Positions 33,290 to 43,400 of a DNA stretch of 64,000 bases are shown piece after piece (the stretch's first letter is position 1; each line of letters starts with the position of its first letter). The position numbers and the translations under genes were made by a program. Source of the stretch: Amycolatopsis jiangsuensis (GTDB lineage: Bacteria > Actinomycetota > Actinomycetes > Mycobacteriales > Pseudonocardiaceae); the NCBI RefSeq assembly GCF_014204865.1, contig NZ_JACHMG010000001.1:1302001-1366000 (forward strand), given 5' to 3'. The notes under the pieces are model-generated. The model saw only the letters and a program-made list of their open reading frames with translations, ran no database searches and was not told where the DNA came from.

Positions 33290-34654
33290 TCAGCCGCCGA
33301 TCGTCGGCGGGGTCGGCGGGAGCCCGGACCACGGGTCACGCAGCCGGCCGTCCTCGTCGTCGACGATGTCGAACGCGGAATCGTCCTCCAGCACGTACTT
33401 GCGCTGGTGCTCCTTGTCCTCCTCGCCCTTGCCGCCCTTACCGGAACCACCCATGGCGCCCATCCCGGACGAACCACGACCGCCGGCGGCACCGCGCGCC
33501 CCCGCACCGGCCCCTCCTCGCCCCACCGATTCCTCAGCACCTGCACCGGCTCCGGGACCGGCGCCCAGCCGGCCGGCCGAGCCGCCCGCGCGGCCACCAC
33601 CGCTCACGCCGCCCGATTCACCACCGAAACCACCACCAAACCCGCTGGTCGGGCCGAACCCACTGACGCCACCCGGCGACCACGAGTTGCCGCCGCTGCC
33701 GCCGCCGGGCGGCAGCGACGACGGGGGAGTCCAGCTCGGCCCGCCGGTCGGATTCGTGGACGGCGGAGTCCACCCCGAGGTCGTCGTTCCGTCACCCGGC
33801 CCGCTGCCGGGCTTGAAACCAATGGGCGTGGTCGCGCCAGGCCCAGTGGTTACCGGGACCGTCGGACCCTGCCCCTGCGTGAACGTCGGCGACGAGCCAT
33901 CGGTCGAGGGCTGGTAGCCAGCAGAGCTGCCCGGGCCGCTGGCGGTCGTGTCGTGGGAGTTCGGCCCAGATCGCTGGCCGGGGACAGGGTGCCCCGAGCC
34001 GATCGTGACGTTCCCGCCGCCGAAGTCCGCCAGCTGTCCGTAATCGCTCTTCAGTCCCTGACCGGCGGTCTGCGCGTGGGCCGCGTACCCCTGGTATTTC
34101 TGGAGGTTCTGTTGACTGATGTTGTTGTAGTCCTGGATCTGCTTCTCCGTGTCGGTCTGCCACCAGGCTGCCTCGTCGAAGAAGTTCTTGTGCGGAGGAT
34201 TCGCCGGCATTGGCTGCAACGAGGACTTCATCTCGTCGAACCCATGCGCCAGGTCGCTGACGTTCTGCGAGTTGGACGTGAATGTCTCGGACGCCGATTG
34301 GGATACGTCCGCAAGCGGTCTGATTCGAGCCTGCGCTGCGTCCGCGCCGCCGCCGGTCCACACCGATTCCAGATTCGAACTCAGCTGCTGCACGCGACCG
34401 CTCATTTCCGCGTGCTGCTGCGCCAATTGCGACGCCTGCGCGCTACCATCGTGCCACTCCGGCGCGCCCTTGCTCGCCATGACCATCTGCACCAGGTTAG
34501 AGGCCGGAACGGTCTGTTCGCCGAGATTCCCGTGGTACAAGTCGCCGAACCAGTTGCCTACATCGCTGAGCCGGTCACCAGCCCAGTCAGCTGCGTCTTC
34601 AAGGCCGTGCCCGACCGCCGTGGCGGTGTCACCTACCCAATCGAAGAACCCCAT
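33290..34654 (-). CDS. PPE/WXG-like secreted substrate with Gly/Pro-rich tail
   Basis: A 454-aa protein; its ATG shares a base with the DUF3558 stop (TAATG). The N-terminal 180 residues are helical and PPE/WXG100-like (VMASKGAPEWHDGSAQASQL, NLESVWTGGGADAAQARIRP, with a W-x-G turn). The middle and C-terminal part is low-complexity Gly/Ser/Pro/Thr-rich, ending in an acidic segment (VLEDDSAFDIVDDEDGRLRD PWSG). It is the probable EspG client in this module and would be exported through a type VII system encoded elsewhere. The repetitive tail may be surface exposed. Confidence 0.75.
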   Translation of the reverse strand: MGFFDWVGDTATAVGHGLEDAADWAGDRLSDVGNWFGDLYHGNLGEQTVPASNLVQMVMASKGAPEWHDGSAQASQLAQQHAEMSGRVQQLSSNLESVWTGGGADAAQARIRPLADVSQSASETFTSNSQNVSDLAHGFDEMKSSLQPMPANPPHKNFFDEAAWWQTDTEKQIQDYNNISQQNLQKYQGYAAHAQTAGQGLKSDYGQLADFGGGNVTIGSGHPVPGQRSGPNSHDTTASGPGSSAGYQPSTDGSSPTFTQGQGPTVPVTTGPGATTPIGFKPGSGPGDGTTTSGWTPPSTNPTGGPSWTPPSSLPPGGGSGGNSWSPGGVSGFGPTSGFGGGFGGESGGVSGGGRAGGSAGRLGAGPGAGAGAEESVGRGGAGAGARGAAGGRGSSGMGAMGGSGKGGKGEEDKEHQRKYVLEDDSAFDIVDDEDGRLRDPWSGLPPTPPTIGG

Positions 34655-35286
34655 TACGAACCGGCCTTCTGCCTCAGGTTCGTCATCACCATGTCGGCGA
34701 CCTGCTCGGCCGCCTGACACGGGTTGAGCTTGCCCTTTTTCGCAGGGCCGAGGCCGACCGAGACGTCAATCGTTCGCTGATCGTTGATGCCGACCGTGAC
34801 CTGGCAGAACTCGTCGGGTGCGCCGCCGTTCGTCACGTGCGCGACCGCGGGAAAACCCTGTACCTGTGTCGGCTGCCAAACCACAGCCTTCGGCTTGGTG
34901 TTCTGGTACCAGCTGCTCAAGCCATCATTCGTGGCGGTGTCGTACGCGACATCGACAGACGAGCCTTTTTCACTGTTCGTCCAGGTGCAACTCACCCCGA
35001 GGCCGGCCGTCGTCGTGGGCGAGCCCGCCACGACCTTGCCGAGAACGTCGGTCAGCTGACTTGACGTCAGACCTTCCTGGCATGGCTGTGCACCCAGAAG
35101 CGACGACTGCAACGGGTTCGAGACCTTAGGTGCACCGGCGTACGGCAGGGACACATCCTGCGCAGAATCAGTGGGTGCACTCGCCGAGGGACTTGTGTTC
35201 GGGTTCGGAGTCCCCGAGCTGCAACCGGCCAACACCACCGCGACAACGACGGAACCGCAGGTCACGACGAAGTTCCGCGAAATCAT
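34654..35286 (-). CDS. DUF3558 lipoprotein
   Basis: A 210-aa exported lipoprotein. The signal sequence ends at the lipobox VVLAGCSSG, followed by a Ser/Thr/Pro linker. The globular domain fits DUF3558: DVSLPYAGAPKVSNPLQSSL, PCQEGLTSSQLTDVL, GVSCTWTNSEKGSSVDVAYD, FCQVTVGINDQRTIDVSVGL and the C-terminal NPCQAAEQVADMVMTNLRQK. Four cysteines probably form disulfides. DUF3558 genes typically accompany PPE-like and EspG genes in Pseudonocardiaceae. It overlaps the upstream PE-like gene by 4 bases. Confidence 0.85.
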   Translation of the reverse strand: MISRNFVVTCGSVVVAVVLAGCSSGTPNPNTSPSASAPTDSAQDVSLPYAGAPKVSNPLQSSLLGAQPCQEGLTSSQLTDVLGKVVAGSPTTTAGLGVSCTWTNSEKGSSVDVAYDTATNDGLSSWYQNTKPKAVVWQPTQVQGFPAVAHVTNGGAPDEFCQVTVGINDQRTIDVSVGLGPAKKGKLNPCQAAEQVADMVMTNLRQKAGS

Positions 35287-35768
35287 CCGATCATCCCTCC
35301 GCCGCTGTTTGCGGCCTTGTTCACGTCTGTGGTGGCATTGCTATCAGAGTCCTGCGTGATGCCCAGCGCCTTTTCCAACCGGCTGATCAGCTCTCCGACG
35401 TAGTCGTGCTCACGCTGAACGTGTCCGAGACCGTATCCGAACGCGCCGGCCTGTCCGCCTGATCCGGTCAGGAGGTTGTTGTAGCCGTTGCTTGCTGGGT
35501 CGGCTGCAGGTGGACTCAAGTGCGTCAACCGCTCCGCGACCGGGATCATCTTCGCGAGATCGTCGCGAATGCCCTGCGCGTCCTTGAGCATGGCAGTTGC
35601 CTCATCGCGACTGAGAGTGAACCCCTGACCGGTCGACACCGCGGCCCCGCCGGCGCCGGCTCCACCGCCCACTGCGGACCCTGCGGCGGTCGCCGCGCCG
35701 AAAGCGTCAATGATATTGAAGTCCAGCCCTGCTAGCCAGCTGCCTGCCGCAGGCGCCTGTTGCGCCAT
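35283..35768 (-). CDS. PE-like helical protein of the ESX-associated module
   Basis: A 161-aa protein; ATG at 35768 is preferred (GAGGGG 6 bases before) over a GTG at 35789. It has an Ala/Gly-rich region (AFGAATAAGSAVGGGAGAGG), then an extended helical pair (FTLSRDEATAMLKDAQGIRD DLAKMIPVAERL; GLGHVQREHDYVGELISRLE KALGI). This fits the PE/WXG-type partner that pairs with the PPE-like protein. It is first in the leftward operon PE-like, DUF3558, PPE-like, EspG. Family assignment rests mainly on this context. Confidence 0.65.
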   Translation of the reverse strand: MAQQAPAAGSWLAGLDFNIIDAFGAATAAGSAVGGGAGAGGAAVSTGQGFTLSRDEATAMLKDAQGIRDDLAKMIPVAERLTHLSPPAADPASNGYNNLLTGSGGQAGAFGYGLGHVQREHDYVGELISRLEKALGITQDSDSNATTDVNKAANSGGGMIG

Positions 35769-35932
35769 GGTGCACCCCTCGTTTGACACACGTCAGCCAC
35801 GCGTCGGAGCAGCCCATCCGATGGCTACTCCGTCCGTCACAGTAACCGATCACTCACGGTGGGGTGGTCAAAACCGGGCAACACGTGCTGGCCGCCGGTC
35901 CCAGCCTGGGCCGCGCGGTCGCCACGGAGTCA

Positions 35933-35969
35933 GGCCCGGTGCGCGAGGCCTGGTCGCGCGCACCGGGCC
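35933..35969. other. Perfect 13-bp hairpin in a 334-base gap
   Basis: GGCCCGGTGCGCG (35933-35945) and CGCGCACCGGGCC (35957-35969) pair perfectly around an 11-base loop. There is no T-run on either side, so it is at best a non-canonical terminator. The surrounding stretch 35769-36102 has no convincing gene; it includes the leader of the PE-like operon and one doubtful 67-codon frame. Confidence 0.5.
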
Positions 35970-36102
35970 CGCATTGCCCGAGGACTCCTGCGGAGAAGCC
36001 CTTACTGGACTACACCCAAATGGCCAGTTGCCCCACTTGCGCCTTGTGTTGCACTGTAAGTGGTTGATCGTTGTCCATGAGTAGCCGTCGGGGAGGCGTC
36101 GG

Positions 36103-36288
36103 ATGTCGACCTTGGTGCTTTACACGCCGGAGACCGGTCGACTTGACCTGGCGAGGCTCGGCGAACGTGACTTCGTGCTGAGCAGCTCACTGCAGTACAA
36201 GATCAACCGAAGCTATCGGGTTCTCCCTTGTCAGCGTCTAATGGTCGAGGACGAGAGTTGCAGGATACCCTTCGCGTGCAATGTTTAA
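36103..36288 (+). CDS. Small hypothetical ORF before the defence operon
   Basis: A 61-aa frame with a good GGGGAGG site 6 bases before its ATG. The product, MSTLVLYTPETGRLDLARLG onward to IPFACNV, has no recognised motif. Third-position GC is lower than in neighbours and the frame ends abruptly, so it may be a truncated gene. After it, 36289-36454 is a relatively AT-rich leader that probably contains the promoter of the operon beginning at 36455. Confidence 0.4.
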   Translation: MSTLVLYTPETGRLDLARLGERDFVLSSSLQYKINRSYRVLPCQRLMVEDESCRIPFACNV

Positions 36289-36454
36289 CCTAAAGTGAGT
36301 ACAACTCCTCAGGTGCCATCCAGGTCGCCGATGGGTGTGTGGATGGCTGAGTACGCGACGCTGAGCTGACCGACGCGATCTCTCGACCGAGTCCTGTAAC
36401 TACTTCGTAGGTGGAGACGATCTTAGGACGAGCCAGGGAGGTCACTGTGTCACT

Positions 36455-37315
36455 ATGTGCGGCGCAAGCCGGCGGACGTCTTCAGAAGGCGCCCGACAGG
36501 CGATGGGCCGGCCGCCTGCCGACGCGGCCCAGCAACTCGGGGCGGATTCTCGATTCACCCTGGCCGAGCGCGGCGGGTGGGCGCTGGCGACGTGGCGTTC
36601 CGAGGCAGACAACGACCTGGTCACCACGATCGGCACCATTCTCGAGATGACTGGCAGTATCCCGCTGCACGAGCTGATCGGCCGGATCCAGGCACGCGCC
36701 CGGGGTACCTCGGAGGCGGCCATCTCCGCGGCCGCGGCACAACACCCCTTCGAAACGCGTAGTGGGCGCGTTTGGCGCGGCACCAGGTCCCTGGCCGCAC
36801 GCAAGACGCCCGAGGAGGCCGGCCGGTTGTTCCGCAAGGACGGCGCCTGGCTGTTGCGAGTGCGAGTCACGCAGGATCATCTCCGCGAGGCGAGCGTTCC
36901 GATTCCAATCGCGCTCGCGACCGCGATCGGTCTCGCCCGCGACGACCAGGTCGAGTTCCACTCGCCGGTCGGCCTGAGCGCCGTGCGCTGGTCGCGGCTA
37001 CAGCCCACCAGCCCGTCCGTGCGGCTCCTGCTCGAGCGGACCGGCACACCCATCGGCGCGGTGGTGTTCCTGCGGTTCGGCGACGACGGCATATTCGACG
37101 TCGAGGTCCCCGGCCAGATGCCCGACGATCCGCCGCTCGCTCGCGCGCTGTGGCTTGCGGGCCGCTGGGAGGCACCGACGCAGAACGCCGAGCGCGAGCT
37201 GGCGGCGGCCGTTCGGCTGTCGGGAGCGATGGACCGGCGCAGGCTGCTCGCCACCTACCGGGGACGTGGTGACGATGAGATCGTCGCGGCATTGGAGGAG
37301 GCGTGGGCGAAGTGA
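36455..37315 (+). CDS. DISARM-associated winged-helix-like protein
   Basis: A 286-aa protein, first gene of the defence operon. The ATG at 36455 is 15 bases from an AGGGAGG box, while a GTG at 36447 in another frame is better placed, so the start is doubtful and the N-terminus may be truncated or shifted. Residues about 50-105 (NDLVTTIGTILEMTGSIPLH ELIGRIQ, then FETRSGRVWRGT) look like a HARE/winged-helix domain of the sort linked to sigma-like proteins. A second domain follows (VPIPIALATAIGLARDDQVE FHSPVG). The end is 31 bases before drmD. It may regulate the operon or sense foreign DNA; this is inference from position. Confidence 0.6.
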   Translation: MCGASRRTSSEGARQAMGRPPADAAQQLGADSRFTLAERGGWALATWRSEADNDLVTTIGTILEMTGSIPLHELIGRIQARARGTSEAAISAAAAQHPFETRSGRVWRGTRSLAARKTPEEAGRLFRKDGAWLLRVRVTQDHLREASVPIPIALATAIGLARDDQVEFHSPVGLSAVRWSRLQPTSPSVRLLLERTGTPIGAVVFLRFGDDGIFDVEVPGQMPDDPPLARALWLAGRWEAPTQNAERELAAAVRLSGAMDRRRLLATYRGRGDDEIVAALEEAWAK

Positions 37316-37346
37316 ACGAGCAAAGCTGTGAACGAGGGAAGCCATC

Positions 37347-40300
37347 ATGACCGCGGCAACGACGGATACGCCGGCCATCGGTGATCTGGTCTCGGTCCGA
37401 GGCCAGAAGTGGTTCGTCAGCGACATCGACGCAGTGGATTCGAGCACCCTCCTCAAGCTGCAGAGCGTCGACGAGGGCCGCTTCGGCGAGTCGCTTGAGG
37501 TGATCTGGGAGGTCGAACCCGCGCGGCAGGTCCTGCCCTCCGGATCGTTGCCTGAGGTGACCGGCAGGTTCGATCCGCCCGGGCAGCTCGCCGCCTTCCT
37601 GGACGCGGTCCGCTGGTCCGCCGTCACATCGGCGGATGTCCGAACCCTCCAAGCGCCGTTCCGCTCGGGTGTCGCGATCGAGGATTACCAGCTTGAACCG
37701 GTCGTCCGCGCCCTCCACGCCCCTCGTGTCAACCTGCTGCTCGCCGACGACGTCGGGCTCGGCAAGACGGTGGAAGCCGGCCTGGTCGCGCAGGAGCTCC
37801 TGCTGCGTCACCGAACCCAACGGATCATGATCATCTGCCCCGCCGGTCTGACGGTGAAGTGGCAAGACGAGATGGCCGACAAGTTCGGCCTCGCCTTCAC
37901 CGTCATCGACTCGGAGCGTTGCGCCGAGGTCCGCCGCGAGTTCGGCAGCGCGGCCAACCCGTTCAACGTCCACCCGCTGGCGATCGTCAGCCTGCCCTGG
38001 CTTCGCGGCGCGAAGGCGCAACGCCTCCTCGACGAGGTGCTGCCGCCGGACGGACCGACCTACCCGCGCACGTTCGACCTGATGATCCTCGACGAGGCCC
38101 ATCACATCGCCCCAGCCGCGCCGAAACAGGTCTACGCCGTCGATTCCCAGCAGACCAAGCTGATCCGCAGGCTGGCCCCGCACTTCACCCATCGGCTCTT
38201 TCTCTCCGCGACCCCGCACAACGGCTACCAGGCGTCGTTCACCGCGCTGTTGGAGATCCTCGACGACCAGCGTTTCGCGCGCGGTGTCGAGCCGGACAAG
38301 TCCGCGGCACGGGACACGGTCGTACGACGGCTCAAACGGGACATCGTCAATGCCGACGGCACGCCACGCTTTGTGGCCCGCGAGACCAAACCGATCCCGG
38401 TGGAATATCCCGACACCGAGCGCGAGATCCATCGCGTGCTCACACAGTTCGCCGAGCTCCGGCACAAGAAGCTCACGACCCAGCGCGGCCGCAAGGCCAC
38501 CGACCTGGTCACCCTCCTGCTGAAAAAGCGGCTGTTCTCCAGTCCCGCCGCGTTCGCGCACACCGTGGCCCTCTACACCGACACTCTCGAGTCCAAGATC
38601 CGTGCCGTGACACCGGCAAATGATGAGGTGCCGGAGTGGATGGAGGACTTCTTCGACGACATCGCGACCTACGACGACGAGCAGCTTTCCGAGGCCGAGG
38701 ATGACGCGTTCGGTCGCACCCGCTCAATGCAGCCCGACGCGGACAACGAGGAGAAAACCCTCCTCGGGCGCATGCATGAGTGGGCGCTGACCCACGAGGC
38801 CCAGCCCGACGCCAAGGCCCGCGAGCTGATCAAGTACCTGAAGGCGATCTGCAAGCCGGACAAGCACTGGATGAACGAGCGGGTCGTGGTGTTCACCGAG
38901 TACCGCGACACCCAGCATTGGCTGCTCAACCTGCTGAGGCAGGAAGGAATGGGTGCGCCATATGTGGCGGAGATGCACGGCGGTATGACGACCGATGAAC
39001 GTGAGCAATTGCGCCTCGCGTTCCAGAAGGATCCCACCGAAAGCAAGGTGCGCATTCTGGTCGCGACCGACGCCGCGAGCGAAGGTATCGACCTGCAGCG
39101 ACACTGCCACCGGCTGGTCAACTACGACATCCCGTTCAACCCGAACAAGCTCGAACAGCGCATCGGCCGCATCGACCGCTACGGACAGACCCGGACACCA
39201 GAGATCCGGCATTTCGTCGGCATCGGCTGGGAAGGGGCGGTCGACCGGTACGAGGCCGATCTGGAGTTCCTGTCGCGGGTCGCGATGAAGGTCGCGAAAA
39301 TGGAGGCGGATCTCGGCTCGGTCAACGCCGTGCTCTCCGACGCCATCCAGCGGCGGATGGTCGGTCAGATCGCCGACTTCGACATTGACAGGGCCGGCCA
39401 GAAGAAGGACCGGTTGCCCGCCGAACAGAACGTGCGCGATCAGGTGCGCAGGATCCGGTCGAACCTCGACGAGACGGTGACCGAGCTCGGCATCACGCCA
39501 GCTCGGGTCAAGCGAGTGGTGGACACGGCGCTGACACTGGCCCGCCAGCAGGAGCTGAAGCCGTTCCGGGACGAAAAGCACCTGGCCGAGGGCATGTTCG
39601 AGGTGCCGACACTGACCGGGTCATGGGTGCGGGCGAGCGCGGGTTTGCTGGAGAAATACCAGCCGGACAAGCACCAGAAAGGCGTGGTTCCGCGGCAACT
39701 GCCGGTCACCTTCGACCAGGAGGTCGCCCGCGGCCGCGACGACGTCGTGCTCGCCCACCTCAACCACCCGCTGGTCGCCATGTCGACCCGGCTTCTCCGG
39801 GCAGCGGTGTCCAATGACGACATCGGCCTGCACCGGGTCACGGCGGTGGTCAGTGACGACCCTCGACTCGAGGATGTCCTCGTCGGCGCCTACTCGCGGT
39901 TCCTCATCGTCGGTGCGGACGGCGTGCGGCTGCACGAGGAGGTCTTGCACGCTGGCGGCTGGGCGCCCGAACACGGCCGGTTCCGCCGGCTGGAGAACCT
40001 GAGTGTGCTCGGCGATATCCTCGACACCGCGCTCGGACAGGGCAAACCGGTGTCCGCCCCGGTGTGGCGCCGCGTCGCGGAGCGCTGGCCGCGCGTGTAC
40101 GATGGCTTGCTCAACGCCATCGAGTGGCGGAAGAACACGCGGCTCGAGTCGCTCAGCCGCGCGCTCAAACAGCGTGAGGACGAGGAGAAGAACCGCATCA
40201 CCTCGACCATCGAACAGTTCTCGGCGACCCTGCGTGAAAAGCTGGCCGACGAACAGGACGAGGAGGCGCTGTTCAGCCTCGTCGACGTGCAGAAGGCATC

Positions 40301-40481
40301 GAAGGAAGAGCGTGAGCAGTACCGCAGGGACCGCAGGCACTGGGAAGCACGTCTCGCCGAACTGACCACCGAACGGGACCGCGAGCTCGACGCCATCGCG
40401 GCCCGTTACCGCCACCAGGAACCACACCGCTTCCCCGTTGCCGTGGTGTTCGTGGTGCCCAAACGGGAGGCCATCCGATGA
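37347..40481 (+). CDS. drmD: DISARM helicase DrmD (SNF2-like)
   Basis: A 1044-aa SWI2/SNF2-type ATPase, the hallmark of class 1 DISARM. The helicase core has Walker A DDVGLGKT (residues 134-141), DEAH box ILDEAHHIAP (Asp249), motif III LFLSATPHNG, and the C-terminal helicase half with VVVFTEYRDTQHWLL, ILVATDAASEGIDLQ and the arginine-finger motif QRIGRIDRYGQ. The C-terminal 300 residues are helical and charged. In DISARM, DrmD works with DrmMI and the DrmABC core to restrict phage DNA. Its stop overlaps the first methylase start (ATGA). Confidence 0.9.
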   Translation: MTAATTDTPAIGDLVSVRGQKWFVSDIDAVDSSTLLKLQSVDEGRFGESLEVIWEVEPARQVLPSGSLPEVTGRFDPPGQLAAFLDAVRWSAVTSADVRTLQAPFRSGVAIEDYQLEPVVRALHAPRVNLLLADDVGLGKTVEAGLVAQELLLRHRTQRIMIICPAGLTVKWQDEMADKFGLAFTVIDSERCAEVRREFGSAANPFNVHPLAIVSLPWLRGAKAQRLLDEVLPPDGPTYPRTFDLMILDEAHHIAPAAPKQVYAVDSQQTKLIRRLAPHFTHRLFLSATPHNGYQASFTALLEILDDQRFARGVEPDKSAARDTVVRRLKRDIVNADGTPRFVARETKPIPVEYPDTEREIHRVLTQFAELRHKKLTTQRGRKATDLVTLLLKKRLFSSPAAFAHTVALYTDTLESKIRAVTPANDEVPEWMEDFFDDIATYDDEQLSEAEDDAFGRTRSMQPDADNEEKTLLGRMHEWALTHEAQPDAKARELIKYLKAICKPDKHWMNERVVVFTEYRDTQHWLLNLLRQEGMGAPYVAEMHGGMTTDEREQLRLAFQKDPTESKVRILVATDAASEGIDLQRHCHRLVNYDIPFNPNKLEQRIGRIDRYGQTRTPEIRHFVGIGWEGAVDRYEADLEFLSRVAMKVAKMEADLGSVNAVLSDAIQRRMVGQIADFDIDRAGQKKDRLPAEQNVRDQVRRIRSNLDETVTELGITPARVKRVVDTALTLARQQELKPFRDEKHLAEGMFEVPTLTGSWVRASAGLLEKYQPDKHQKGVVPRQLPVTFDQEVARGRDDVVLAHLNHPLVAMSTRLLRAAVSNDDIGLHRVTAVVSDDPRLEDVLVGAYSRFLIVGADGVRLHEEVLHAGGWAPEHGRFRRLENLSVLGDILDTALGQGKPVSAPVWRRVAERWPRVYDGLLNAIEWRKNTRLESLSRALKQREDEEKNRITSTIEQFSATLREKLADEQDEEALFSLVDVQKASKEEREQYRRDRRHWEARLAELTTERDRELDAIAARYRHQEPHRFPVAVVFVVPKREAIR

Positions 40482-43400
40482 CGCCCCGTCGGCCCCCTGC
40501 CCCGGACAGCGCGCAGCAGCACCGTGATTGGCTCAGCCTGATCGAGGTGACCGGCCCGTTCCTGTCGCTGCCGGTCCTTCGCGCCACCTGGCCGAACCTG
40601 GACGCGATCGACAAGCCGACGCGCGAAAAGCTGCGCCTCGCGCACACCACCTGGCAGGGCGACCCGGCCGCGGGTCAGCGGGCATGGGCCGACTTCATCC
40701 TCGGCGAGCTGCTCGGCTGGGGCGATGCTCTGCGCTGGAACGACCTCGGCCGGCTGGATGCGCTTGGCGTGGACGTCACCGAGCACGAGACCTGGATCAA
40801 CCCGTCGTTCGCACTCGTCGAGCCGGGCGAGGACCCCAAACCCGCCACGACGCGGATGCTCGGGCTGATGTGCGAGCCGGGTACGCAGCCGGCCGCTCGG
40901 ATCGCGGGTGAAGCCTGGGCGGCGACGCCCGTGGACCGGATGGCGCAGCTGTGCCGCCATCACGAGGTCCAGCTCGGGCTCGTGACCGACGGACGCTGGT
41001 GGGTGCTCGTTTCCGCGCCGCGCGGCAAGGTCACCACCACAGCGGTCTTCGACGCCGTCGCATGGAACGAGGCGGCCGAGCGCGATGTGGTCCGGGCGTT
41101 CCTCTCACTGCTCAACCGCAGGCGGTTCTTCGGTGTGCCCAACGACGAGAAGCTCGTCGCGTTGCTGCATCAGAGCGAGGACTCGCAAGAGGACATCACC
41201 GAGCGGCTCGGCGTGCAGGTCCGCCAGGCCGTGGAAATGCTGGTGGCGGCATTCGGCCGTGCCGACACCGCCGCCCGCGAGCGCGGCGAGCCGGGACTGG
41301 AGCGGGCTGGCGCGGAAGAGGTGTACCGGGCCGCGGTCACCGTGATGATGCGCGTGGTGTTCGTTCTGTTCGCGGAGGAGCGCAAGCTCCTGGCCTCGGA
41401 CAACGACCTCTACGCCTCGGCGTACTCGGCCGGGCGGCTCCGCACGGACCTTCAGGACCAGGCACTGCAGGGTTCGGAGACGGAGCTGGAGAACTCCTCG
41501 GCCGCCTGGTACCGGCTGCTTGCGTTGTTCGAGGCCATCTACAACGGCGTCGACCATCCCCGCCTGCGGATGCATGCGCTCGACGGGTCGTTGTTCGCCC
41601 CGGACCAGTTCCCGTGGCTGCAGGTCCTCAAGATCGACGATCGGACCGTCCTGCACATGCTCAAGGCCCTGCAGGAAGTCGAGATCGGCACAGGGAACGC
41701 GCGGGAGAAGCGCACGCTGTCGTTCCGCGAACTCGACGTGGAGCAGATCGGCTACGTCTACGAGGGCCTCCTGTCCTACGACGGTTTCCGCGCCGAAGAC
41801 GTCACCGTCAGCCTCATCGGCAAGGAGGGCTTCGAGAAGGAAGTCGCGTTGCGTGACCTCGAATCGTTGGCCGCCGAGTGCCCTGATGTCCCGGCGCTGG
41901 CGAAGACGATCTCCGAGGAGTTCAAGGAATACAAGGTCGGCTCCGCGAAGGCCGTGGAAAGGAGCCTCGCGCCGCCGGCCCAGGGCGCCAAGGAGGAAGC
42001 CCGCCGGAAACTCCTCTCGGTGACGCGCGGGGACAACTCGCTGACCGAGCGGCTGCTGCCGTTCTTCGGCATAATCCGGCAGGACCTGCGGGAGCAGCCG
42101 GTCGTCATCATGCCCGGCGAGCTGTTCGTCACCGATTCGCCACTGCGCAAGAACACCGGCACCCACTACACGCCCCGGTTCCTGGCCGAGCAGATCGTCG
42201 AGGGCGCACTCGAACCGCTCGTGTATCACCCGGGTCCATTGCAGACGGCCGACAAGGAGGAGTGGGAGCTCAAGTCGTCGCGGCAGATCCTCGCGTTGAA
42301 GGTCGCCGACATCGCCATGGGCTCCGCCGCATTCCTCGTGGCCGCCGCGCGCTACCTCGGCGACCGGCTGATGGAGGCCTGGACCCGCGAAGACGATCCC
42401 GCGGTTCGCGACTACACACCGTCCGGCACCGAGCGTGAGGCGGAAACCGACCAGGTCATCATCAAGGCCCGTCGCGCCATCATCGAGCACTGTCTGTACG
42501 GCGTGGACATCAACCCGATGGCCGTGGAGATGGCGAAGCTGTCGTTGTGGCTGGTGTCGATGGACCCGCAGCGCCCGTTCACCTTCCTCGACGACCGGCT
42601 CGCGGCCGGCGACTCGCTGCTGGGCATCACCTCGACCGAGCAACTGGAGTACATGGACCTGGACGTCGGCCGGGCACGCCGCGAACAGGCCGACCTGTTC
42701 GGCTGGGCCGCCGAAGTTCCCGCTCTGGTCGCCGAGGTCGCCGATATCCGGGAGCGACTGTCCCAAATGGATGGTTCGACGTTGTCCGGCCTACAGGCCA
42801 AGCGAGCAGCCCTGCGGGAGGCGGAGGAAAAGTCCAACCGGCTGCGGCTGTTCGCTGACCTCGTTGTGGGTGCGGCGCTGGCCGGCAGCCGCAAGGTGAC
42901 CGGTTCACGCAATGCGCAGTTGCGGGAGCATTTCGCCGACGAGGACGCGCGCGACCGGGACAACCTGGTGGTCCAAGCTAAGCGCCTGGCCGACCAGATC
43001 GCCTCCGGTGCTGCGGAAGAAAAAGCCCAGACCCGACGCAACCAGTGGCTGGCAACCGACCTTCCCTCCGGTTCGTTTCCACGCGAACCGCTGCACTGGC
43101 CCCTGGTGTTCCCGGAGGTGTTCGCACAAGGCGGCTTCGACGCCGTCATCGGCAACCCACCGTTCCTGGGGGGACAGAGGCTAACCGGCGCACTGGGTAC
43201 GGCCTACCGGGAATACCTTGTCACCTCCCTTGGCGGTGGTGTACGCGGCAGCGCCGACTTGATCGCCTACTTTGCGCTCCGAGCCCACGAGGTCTTGCCT
43301 CCGACTGGCCAGACCGGCCTGATCGCCACCAACACACTGACCCAAGGTGATACCCGCGAGGTCGGACTCGATCAAATTGCCGCCGGCGGTACGACGATCC

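Noticed and set aside
33450..33700. Apparent repeat-rich DNA with many GGC/ACC triplets
   Set aside because: It is explained by the Gly/Ser/Pro-rich tail of the PPE-like protein and not by a tandem DNA repeat.
36867..38561. 564-codon minus-strand open frame across drmD
   Set aside because: It is antisense to a protein with intact helicase motifs and has no recognisable domain; a GC-frame shadow.
41105..42766. 553-codon minus-strand open frame across the first drmMI
   Set aside because: Same reason: it lies opposite conserved methylase coding sequence and has no motif or ribosome-binding site.
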